From NCBI RefSeq assembly GCF_046254955.1, contig NZ_JBJXRG010000001.1, forward strand, positions 1,612,001 to 1,676,000: a stretch of 64,000 nt of DNA, read 5' to 3'. Positions 58,127 to 64,000 of the stretch are shown here, in pieces (position 1 is the first letter of the stretch; each line of letters begins with the position of its first letter). Under the pieces are notes generated by a model. That model worked only from the letters and a program-made list of their open reading frames with translations. It made no database searches and was not told the origin of the DNA. Origin of the DNA: Qipengyuania_C sp046254955 (GTDB lineage: Bacteria; Pseudomonadota; Alphaproteobacteria; Sphingomonadales; Sphingomonadaceae). Made by a program: the position numbers and the translations under genes.

Positions 58127-59086
58127 ATGGCCCAGGCCGATTTCGCTTATCCGGACAGCAGCCGCGCTGGCTTGGGCGGGCTGACAACGCTGTCTGTTTT
58201 CGCCGATGACGAACTGGCGCGCGCGCGCCTTGCAGATGATGCGGCTTCGGCCGGCCTGGAGACGCGGCAAATGGCCGGGTTGGAATGCTTGCTGGCTGGC
58301 GATGTCCGCCCCCTGGGTGAAATCATCCTGATCGATTGTCCGGCGGTGAACGGCGACACGCTGGCGGCCTTGCTACGGCTCGATAAGCGTGCGGCGCGCG
58401 CAGACAGCCAGGTGATCGTGTCGACCCGGTTTGATGCTCTCGAGGATGTCTTTGCCTGTCTCACGCAGGCCGATGCGCAAATCCTGGTCGATCCGACTAG
58501 GGGTGAACGCGTATTGGCCTTGGGGCGTGCCTTGGCCAAAACGCGAAGCATGAGGGTGCGCGAGTTCTCTGATGATGAGCGGGTGACGCTGATCCGGCTG
58601 ACCGAGCAGGTCGAGGAGATTGCCAAGCGTCTCGATACGTTCCCTGAGCGCGGCGGTGATGGCGTGTTCCGGTTCGAGTCGCCCAAGAGCGGATTCAAGG
58701 GCAAGGACGGTACGCAGGAAGGCCGGCTCCGGGCTGCCAAGCCTCCGCTGCCCGATCCACGGCTCGTGCGCGCCATAATTTCCAGGCGCCAGAAGCGCCG
58801 CGACTATTTTGACGGCGCTCTGTTTGCCGATCCGGCGTGGGACATGCTGCTCGATCTCACCGCTGCACGGGTCGAGCATCGCCGGGTCTCGGTTACCTCG
58901 CTCTGCATTGCCTCAGGTGTCCCGGCGACCACCGCGCTTCGCTGGATCGCGCAAATGGTCGAAAGCGGCTTGTTCGAGCGGGTCGAGGACGATGCCGACA
59001 AGCGGCGCGCATTCATCGGTCTGACCGACAGGGCCGCCGATGCCATGGCGCGCTATTTCGCCGAAATTGGCGGCGAGGTGGGTTAG
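58127..59086 (+). CDS. Winged-helix (MarR-type) regulator with receiver-like N-terminus
   Basis: 319 residues. Residues about 18-140 follow a receiver-like alternation of strands and helices: TLSVFADDELARARL (an acidic pair), EIILIDCPAVNGDTLAALL (Asp at the acceptor position), QVIVSTRFD, and QILVDP where receivers have Lys, so phosphorylation may be lost. A linker with charged residues follows. Residues about 225-315 form a MarR-type winged helix (MLLDLTAARVEHRRVSVTSLCIASGVPATTALRWIAQMVESGLFERVEDDADKRRAFIGLTD). GAAGGAAC precedes the ATG. A LexA box upstream implies control by the SOS response. The target genes are unknown. Confidence 0.78.
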   Translation: MAQADFAYPDSSRAGLGGLTTLSVFADDELARARLADDAASAGLETRQMAGLECLLAGDVRPLGEIILIDCPAVNGDTLAALLRLDKRAARADSQVIVSTRFDALEDVFACLTQADAQILVDPTRGERVLALGRALAKTRSMRVREFSDDERVTLIRLTEQVEEIAKRLDTFPERGGDGVFRFESPKSGFKGKDGTQEGRLRAAKPPLPDPRLVRAIISRRQKRRDYFDGALFADPAWDMLLDLTAARVEHRRVSVTSLCIASGVPATTALRWIAQMVESGLFERVEDDADKRRAFIGLTDRAADAMARYFAEIGGEVG

Positions 59087-59093
59087 GTCAGCG

Positions 59094-59507
59094 CTAGCGT
59101 TCGAGCATTCTCGCGCCGGCCATTCCCGCGACCATTGCGATCACGAAAATAGCGGCGGAGATGGGTTCGATCACGAGTGCCGCGACAGCGGGGCCGGGGC
59201 AAAGCCCGGCGATCCCCCAGCCGATCCCGAACAGCGCCGCTCCGCCGATGAGGCTGGGTGTCAGATCGGTTCGATCTGGCAAGGCGAACTGGCTCTCGAA
59301 AAGCGGGCCCGCGAGCCGGCGCTGGACTTGCCACGCAACCGCCATGACGATGAGCGCTCCGCCCATCACGAAGGCCAAGGTGGGGTCCCAATCGCCAAAC
59401 AGGTCGAGGAAACCGCGCACCCGCGCCGGATCGGTCATCCCGCCGGTAGCCAGACCGGCACCGAATAGCGTTCCGCACACTAGCGAAACTATGGTCCGAG
59501 CGTTCAT
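59094..59507 (-). CDS. YeeE/YedE-type transporter half (DUF6691-like)
   Basis: 137 residues from the ATG at 59507, which overlaps the stop of the partner gene as ATGA. About four hydrophobic helices. The pattern SLVCGTLFGAGLATGGMTDPARVRGFLDLFGDWDP and GIAGLCPGPAVAAL is that of the second half of YeeE/YedE proteins, which take up thiosulfate or related sulfur species. It has to pair with the upstream gene (59504-59950) to make the full transporter. Lies downstream of siroheme synthase, so a sulfur-assimilation link is likely (inference). Confidence 0.85.
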   Translation of the reverse strand: MNARTIVSLVCGTLFGAGLATGGMTDPARVRGFLDLFGDWDPTLAFVMGGALIVMAVAWQVQRRLAGPLFESQFALPDRTDLTPSLIGGAALFGIGWGIAGLCPGPAVAALVIEPISAAIFVIAMVAGMAGARMLER

Positions 59508-59950
59508 GGCAGGACCTCGATGTCCAGTGCATTCATGATCGCCACAGTAGCGATTCCAGTCGCCATGAAAGTGATCGTCGCAACCAGCGAGCGTTGCGAC
59601 AGCCTGCTGACTCCGCAAACGCCGTGGCCACTGGTGCATCCGCTACCGAGGCGCGTTCCAAAGCCGACGATGATGCCGGCTATGCCCAGCAAAACCGGAT
59701 TGGCGAAGCTCGCCGTAAGACCGCCTTTGATAAGCAAAATGATCAACGCGCCCAGCGGAAGCCCGATGACGAACGCCCATGCGGCGGATCGCTCCATTCC
59801 TGCCGGGGCAAGGCCGACTGCGCGGGCAGCGATGCCGGAGATTCCGGCGATGCGCCCCAGTCCAAGCAGCATTATGGTAGCGGACAGACCGATTAGAAGA
59901 CCGCCGATCAGTCCGCCGATGGGATCGGCAACCGGAAAACCTGGCAACAT
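59504..59950 (-). CDS. YeeE/YedE-type transporter half
   Basis: 148 residues with helices at about 8-28, 50-75, 80-100 and 120-140. The signature GSGCTSGHGVCGVSRLSQRS contains the paired Cys that handle sulfur in this family. Forms the first half of the split sulfur transporter with the next gene. Its start is 38 bases downstream of the siroheme synthase stop. Confidence 0.88.
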   Translation of the reverse strand: MLPGFPVADPIGGLIGGLLIGLSATIMLLGLGRIAGISGIAARAVGLAPAGMERSAAWAFVIGLPLGALIILLIKGGLTASFANPVLLGIAGIIVGFGTRLGSGCTSGHGVCGVSRLSQRSLVATITFMATGIATVAIMNALDIEVLP

Positions 59951-59988
59951 GCGAAACGCTCCTCTCCCGCTATTGACGCCCCCCGACT

Positions 59989-60759
59989 CTAGGATCTCCG
60001 GAGGATGACTACCAGTCCCTCGATCGGCGTCTGCTCTTCCGTCAGCGGGCGGCGCAAAGCATCGGCCCGGGCACGGATCAGGATCGGCTCGGGAACACCG
60101 GGATCGTGCATCACGACATCGGCCATGCCGAGCAGGCGTGCATGGCGCAGGGTAAGATCTTCGGGATCGTCACTGTCGAGGACAATATCGATTGTTCGCG
60201 ATCGCGCAACCTCGCGGTTGCCTTTCAGCCAGTCGTTTAGCCGTTCTGCGGAAGCGCCGTCCAACACATCGAGCGCTCCGCCTTCCCCCAGTGCTTCGTC
60301 CAGTGCCCGTCGGCGATCATCGCCATTGGTGAACGTCTCGCGCAGCCGGTCGCGCGCATCCGAAAGGCCCTGCGTCAGCCTGCCGATCGTCTGCGGCAGG
60401 AGGGCTTCCAGCCGAAGCCGCAAGTGCTTGGCGAGCCCCGCCGAAGCGCCGCTGGTCGATATGGCAACCAGCACCGGATCGCGTTCCAGGATGCTGGGGA
60501 GAGTGAAGTCACACAGATCGGGCATGTCAGCGACATTCACCAGCAGGCCCTTCGCCTTGAGTCGCCGTGCGGCAGCCTGGGCCTCCCTCTCATCTTCCAG
60601 TGCCACGAATGCTAGCTTCGCATGATGCGCCTCGGCCTCCGAGCAACGGGTGCCGCCCGCGCGCTCGATCAGCCTCTGCTTGGCCTCCGCCATCGCTCCA
60701 TCACCAACCAGCACCACGCGCTGGCCTGCGATCCGGTGGAAGAGCGGCAGGCTTCGCAT
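59989..60759 (-). CDS. Siroheme synthase N-domain (precorrin-2 dehydrogenase/ferrochelatase) with truncated methylase remnant
   Basis: 256 residues. The first ~210 match Met8/CysG-N: the NAD loop RVVLVGDGAMAEAKQRLIERAG and the VNVADMPDLCDFTLPSI segment with the catalytic Asp. The SAM-dependent methylase that normally follows in CysG is cut to about 60 residues: SRTIDIVLDSDDPEDLTLRHARLLGMADVVMHDPGVPEPIL. This fragment aligns with the methylase opening, but its GAGPGDP SAM motif is replaced by LDSDDPE. It dehydrogenates precorrin-2 and may insert iron to make siroheme for sulfite and nitrite reductases. Methylation must come from another gene. Confidence 0.85.
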   Translation of the reverse strand: MRSLPLFHRIAGQRVVLVGDGAMAEAKQRLIERAGGTRCSEAEAHHAKLAFVALEDEREAQAAARRLKAKGLLVNVADMPDLCDFTLPSILERDPVLVAISTSGASAGLAKHLRLRLEALLPQTIGRLTQGLSDARDRLRETFTNGDDRRRALDEALGEGGALDVLDGASAERLNDWLKGNREVARSRTIDIVLDSDDPEDLTLRHARLLGMADVVMHDPGVPEPILIRARADALRRPLTEEQTPIEGLVVILRRS

Positions 60760-60766
60760 CGCGGTA

Positions 60767-62044
60767 TCAGCTCAGGAAGTCGGGGACGCGTTCGGCATCC
60801 ATGATTGCGGCGGCGGCGATGCGGTCAGCCACGACCGCGTATTGACTCCCGCTCACCATCACTTCGGCAACAAAACCGCGCGAATTATAAGAACTCGCCA
60901 TGGTTGCGCCGTAAGCCCCGGCGGTGCGGAACACGGCAAGGTCACCCGATTGTAGTGCATCGCATTCGCGGTCGCGCGCGAAAGTATCGCCGGTCTCGCA
61001 AATCGGGCCGACGATGTTGGCGGTCATGCTTTCGCCCGAAGGTTCAACCGCGTCGAAATCGTGCCAAGCGCCGTAGAGCGCCGGGCGGGCGAGATCATTC
61101 ATTGCCGCATCGACAATCACGAAGGGTGGCCCGTTGCCGCCGCGCTTCACGCGGATAACACGGGTCAACAGCACCCCGGCATTGCCCGCAATCACGCGGC
61201 CCGGTTCGAATGCGAGGTGGACACCCCAGCCATCCGTCGCGCGGGCGACCATCGAGCCGTAGTCAGAAGGCGAAGGCGGGTTCTCGCCCGCCTTGTAAGG
61301 CACTCCCAGGCCGCCGCCCAGATCGACATGCGTGATCTTGTGTCCGGCCTGGCGCAAGTCCGCGACTAGCTGACCAACTTTGGCGAAAGCACTTTCAAGC
61401 GGTTCGAGATCGAGCAGTTGGCTACCGATATGGACTGCCACGCCGCGCAGGTTCAGTCCTTCCAGATGCGCAAGTTCATCAAACACTTCGAGTGCGTGGA
61501 CTAGCGGGATACCGAACTTGTTCTCGGCCTTGCCGGTCGAGATCTTCTCATGCGTCTTGGCATCGACATCGGGATTGATCCGCAAGGTCGCCTGCGCTGT
61601 CCGGCCCAGTTTTGCTGCTAGCTCCGCCAGCTCGCAGCCCTCTTCGCGCGATTCGATATTGAACTGGCCGATCTGCTTCTCAAGACCGAGTTCCAGTTCG
61701 GCGCGCGTCTTACCGACACCAGAAAAAACGATCTTCTCCGCCGGCATGCCTGCTGCCAGTGCGCGGGTCAGCTCACCGCCCGAGACCACATCCGCGCCAT
61801 AGCCCTCATTTGCCAACACTTTGAGCACAGCAAGATTGGGGTTGGACTTCACCGCGAAAGCGATCAGCGGCTCGTGCCCCGATTGCTCGGCAACAGGCGC
61901 GAGGCCTGCGCGAAATACGCGTGCATGCCGCTCGAGCGTAGCGCGCGAATACACGTAGACCGGGGTGCCAACCTCTTCCGCAATGCGCGGGAGCGGAACA
62001 TCTTCGGCGTTAAGTACGCCGCCTCGAATCTGGAAATGGTCCAT
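60767..62044 (-). CDS. lysA: Diaminopimelate decarboxylase
   Basis: 425 residues, normal length. PLP lysine in LIAFAVKSNPNLAVLK, IGSQL, LDLGGGLGVPY, CETGDTFARDRE and the YGATMASSYNSRGFVAEV end. It makes lysine from meso-diaminopimelate. It follows argH and a small lipoprotein gene and precedes siroheme synthase by seven bases, all in one direction. Confidence 0.96.
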   Translation of the reverse strand: MDHFQIRGGVLNAEDVPLPRIAEEVGTPVYVYSRATLERHARVFRAGLAPVAEQSGHEPLIAFAVKSNPNLAVLKVLANEGYGADVVSGGELTRALAAGMPAEKIVFSGVGKTRAELELGLEKQIGQFNIESREEGCELAELAAKLGRTAQATLRINPDVDAKTHEKISTGKAENKFGIPLVHALEVFDELAHLEGLNLRGVAVHIGSQLLDLEPLESAFAKVGQLVADLRQAGHKITHVDLGGGLGVPYKAGENPPSPSDYGSMVARATDGWGVHLAFEPGRVIAGNAGVLLTRVIRVKRGGNGPPFVIVDAAMNDLARPALYGAWHDFDAVEPSGESMTANIVGPICETGDTFARDRECDALQSGDLAVFRTAGAYGATMASSYNSRGFVAEVMVSGSQYAVVADRIAAAAIMDAERVPDFLS

Positions 62045-62049
62045 CGCGC

Positions 62050-62295
62050 TTAGTCCGGCGGAAGGTCGAAAGGATCGTCTTCACGCTCTTCCGAACGACG
62101 GCGCAATTCGACGCTGCGCTCGGGTGCAGCGAGGGTTTCCATTTCGAGCAACTCTTCCGCATTGGGCCGTTCCCCGGCGCCGAAGGGTGCGGGCGGCAGG
62201 CTCGATCCGGCCTGCGGCTCAAGATCGCGGCTTTGACCGCAAGCGGCCAGCGCCAGGATCGAAACAGGGGCGAGGATGGCAAGCTTGCTGCGCAT
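62050..62295 (-). CDS. Small lipoprotein, LptM/LppL-like position
   Basis: 81 residues. A lipoprotein signal ends in LAACGQ (about residues 16-20), followed by a proline-rich and then acidic tail ending EDDPFDLPPD. Small lipoproteins of this shape lie next to lysA in many proteobacteria (LppL, and LptM which helps the LPS translocon mature). The LptM core would be CGQKGPL and here reads CGQSRDLEP, so that identity is only likely. The start overlaps the argH stop by one base (TAATG). Confidence 0.7.
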   Translation of the reverse strand: MRSKLAILAPVSILALAACGQSRDLEPQAGSSLPPAPFGAGERPNAEELLEMETLAAPERSVELRRRSEEREDDPFDLPPD

Positions 62296-63671
62296 TAGTC
62301 GTCCATTCCCATCAGTTTCCTCGCTTCGGCCACGCGCGCGCGGACCTGGTCGGGTGCGGTTCCCCCGAAAGATGACCGGGCAGCGACCGATGCCTCGACC
62401 GAAAGCGCATCATACACGCGCTCGTCGATCCGCCCATCGATTTTCCGTAGCTCATCAAGCGATAGCGCGTCGAGCGCCACGCCCTTGCTTTCGGCCAGCT
62501 TGACCGCGGCGCCAGTAACATGATGCGCCTCGCGGAATGGCACGTCGGCTTCGCGCACCAGCCAGTCGGCGAGGTCCGTTGCGGTCGCATAGCCGAGTTC
62601 GGCGGCTTCGCGCATCCGCTCGGTGTTAAACGCGCTGTCGGCTACCATTCCGGCCATTGCGGCGAGGCACAGGTCAAGCAGCCCTGCGGCTTCGAACACC
62701 GGCGGCTTGTCGTCCTGCATGTCTTTCGAATAAGCGAGCGGCAGGCCCTTCATCGTTACTTGAAGCGCGGTCGCGCAGCCGATGATCCGTCCGGCATGAC
62801 CGCGCACCAGTTCCGCCGCATCGGGGTTCTTCTTCTGCGGCATGATCGAACTGCCGGTGCTGAGTGCGTCGGGCAGACGGATAAAACCGAATGGCTGGCT
62901 TGCCCACAGCACCATTTCCTCGGCCAGGCGAGATAGGTGGATGGCGCATTGGCTGGCCGCCTGGAGGTAATCGAGCGCAAAATCGCGGTCCGATACGGCG
63001 TCGAGAGAATTGCGCGTCGGAAAGGCAAAGCCAAGCTCTTTTGCCGTCGCGTCGCGATCGATCGGGAAGCCAGTCCCGGCCAGCGCCGCGCTGCCAAGCG
63101 GGCAGAGGTTCATCCTGTCGCGCGCCGCTGCAAAGCGGTCACGATCCCGGTGAAACATCTCGAAATAAGCCATTAAGTGATGGCCGAGCGTCACCGGCTG
63201 TGCGGTTTGCAAATGGGTGAAGCCGGGCATGATGCTGCCAGAATGTTCGCCTGCCCGCTCAACCAGCGAAACCATCACTAGGCCTAGACCGTAGTCGGCG
63301 CGGTCCATTGCATCGCGCACCCACATCCGGAAATCGGTCGCGACCTGGTCGTTGCGGCTGCGCGCCGTGTGCAAACGGCCTGCCACCGGGCCGATCAATT
63401 CGGCCAGCCGTGCCTCGACCGTCATGTGAATGTCTTCGAGGTCCCAGTCTTCCGGAACCCCATCGCGCTCATATTCGGCGGCGACCTTGTCGAGCCCTTC
63501 GGAAATCGTCTTGGAATCGTCCGCGCTCACGATCCCCTGCGCGCCCAGCATCGCGACATGCGCCTTCGATGCGGCGATATCCTGCCGCCACAGCGCCTTG
63601 TCGAAGGGAATGGAGGCGTTTATCTCGCGCATGATCGCGCTCGGCCCTTCGGCAAAGCGTCCGCCCCACAT
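62295..63671 (-). CDS. argH: Argininosuccinate lyase
   Basis: 458 residues if the ATG at 63671 (before WGGRFAEGPS) is used. Alternatives at GTG 63710 and ATG 63728 add up to 19 residues and overlap the divergent TlpA-like gene. Fumarase/aspartase superfamily: LEDIHMTVEARLAELIG, HTARSRNDQVATDFRMW, MPGFTHLQTAQPVTLGHHL, and the signature SSIMPQKKNPDAAELVRG with the catalytic serine. It splits argininosuccinate to arginine and fumarate. First gene of the argH-lipoprotein-lysA-siroheme-yedE run. Confidence 0.94.
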   Translation of the reverse strand: MWGGRFAEGPSAIMREINASIPFDKALWRQDIAASKAHVAMLGAQGIVSADDSKTISEGLDKVAAEYERDGVPEDWDLEDIHMTVEARLAELIGPVAGRLHTARSRNDQVATDFRMWVRDAMDRADYGLGLVMVSLVERAGEHSGSIMPGFTHLQTAQPVTLGHHLMAYFEMFHRDRDRFAAARDRMNLCPLGSAALAGTGFPIDRDATAKELGFAFPTRNSLDAVSDRDFALDYLQAASQCAIHLSRLAEEMVLWASQPFGFIRLPDALSTGSSIMPQKKNPDAAELVRGHAGRIIGCATALQVTMKGLPLAYSKDMQDDKPPVFEAAGLLDLCLAAMAGMVADSAFNTERMREAAELGYATATDLADWLVREADVPFREAHHVTGAAVKLAESKGVALDALSLDELRKIDGRIDERVYDALSVEASVAARSSFGGTAPDQVRARVAEARKLMGMDD

Positions 63672-63690
63672 CTGATTGGAGCCCTTGTCA

Positions 63691-64000
63691 GTGTCCCGTT
63701 CGCCGCTCACGTCTGTTCTGATCGCCATGCTGCTGCTTTCGGGCTGCGATAGGGAAGCGCCGCATGACTCGCAACAACAGCCGCAATTGGGGGCGGCAAA
63801 GCCTGAATTGACTGGCGAGATCGATCGCGGCTTTTCCGGCGACCTGATGCCGGCGGTCGCGTTGACCGATCCGGCGGGCCGGAGCCTCAACACCGGTGCT
63901 TTGCAGGGGCAGCATGTGCTTGTGAACCTGTGGGCGACCTGGTGCGCGCCGTGCATCGCCGAGATGCCGCTGCTGGATGAGCTGGCGGCGGATTACGACG
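63691..64000 (+). CDS. TlpA-like thiol-disulfide lipoprotein (3' end cut by window edge)
   Basis: About 103 codons visible from GTG at 63691 (GGAG nine bases before it; TTG at 63685 is too close). A lipoprotein signal reaches SGCDR. A proline/glutamine linker follows, then the thioredoxin-like fold with the active site LWATWCAPCIAEMP. Such proteins reduce cytochrome c or other disulfides in the periplasm. It is divergent from argH with 19 bases between the start codons chosen here. Confidence 0.85.
   Translation, partial: MSRSPLTSVLIAMLLLSGCDREAPHDSQQQPQLGAAKPELTGEIDRGFSGDLMPAVALTDPAGRSLNTGALQGQHVLVNLWATWCAPCIAEMPLLDELAADYD

Noticed and set aside
1..64000. CRISPR arrays, prophage, insertion sequences, rRNA
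   Set aside because: I saw no regularly spaced repeats, transposase or phage genes, or rRNA motifs.

Overview
This 64 kb window is a chromosomal stretch of an alphaproteobacterium, most likely Sphingomonadales close to Erythrobacteraceae (inference). The signs are two large TonB-dependent receptors, a GTTC-N7-GTTC LexA box of the alphaproteobacterial type, a serC-serA-hisZ...purA order, a Wza/Wzc exopolysaccharide locus and many ATGA-type gene overlaps. I see no rRNA, CRISPR array, insertion sequence or prophage. There is one tRNA, tRNA-Thr(TGT).

Layout. (1) 1-3257: a truncated amidohydrolase divergent from a TonB-dependent receptor, with inverted repeats between them. (2) 3564-10064: an operon on the minus strand (RND/MMPL pump, LolA-like carrier, outer-membrane barrel) divergent from a LuxR-type regulator fused to an alpha/beta-hydrolase domain that has lost its catalytic residues. 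(3) 10231-22887: an exopolysaccharide locus with two P-loop kinases, a secreted lyase, an initiating sugar transferase, Wza, Wzc/BY-kinase, Wzy, Wzx and two glycosyltransferases. (4) 23416-35308: acyl-CoA catabolism, with a FadB/FadJ-like fusion, serine hydrolase, acyl-CoA synthetase, three acyl-CoA dehydrogenases and two MFS transporters. (5) 35424-44137: kynureninase with a lipoprotein formamidase-like hydrolase, a carotenoid/stilbene oxygenase coupled to a second TonB receptor, and a beta-propeller/CehA-type metallohydrolase. (6) 44283-50000: tRNA-Thr, a DUF429-like protein, RarA, a PadR regulator with a small membrane protein, and a glycosyltransferase.

(7) 49184-58038: serine and histidine biosynthesis (serC, serA, hisZ) and purA. 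Between hisZ and purA lie a cupin, a RidA protein, an Rrf2 regulator divergent from a membrane/AhpD-like fusion, and two small membrane proteins. (8) 58086-59086: a winged-helix regulator with a receiver-like N-terminus behind a LexA box. (9) 59094-64000: yedE-like pair, siroheme synthase, lysA, a small lipoprotein and argH as one minus-strand operon, divergent from a truncated TlpA-like lipoprotein.

How the parts fit. The catabolic middle (regions 4 and 5) looks like uptake through TonB receptors, oxidative cleavage or hydrolysis, CoA activation and beta-oxidation of a hydrophobic or aromatic substrate. The substrate cannot be read from sequence. The points most worth a second look are the pseudo-hydrolase regulator facing an RND export operon, the Rrf2-controlled membrane/AhpD fusion with a double operator, the SOS-box-controlled pseudo-receiver regulator, and the perfect 10-bp inverted repeat between the kynurenine and carotenoid-oxygenase transcription units.
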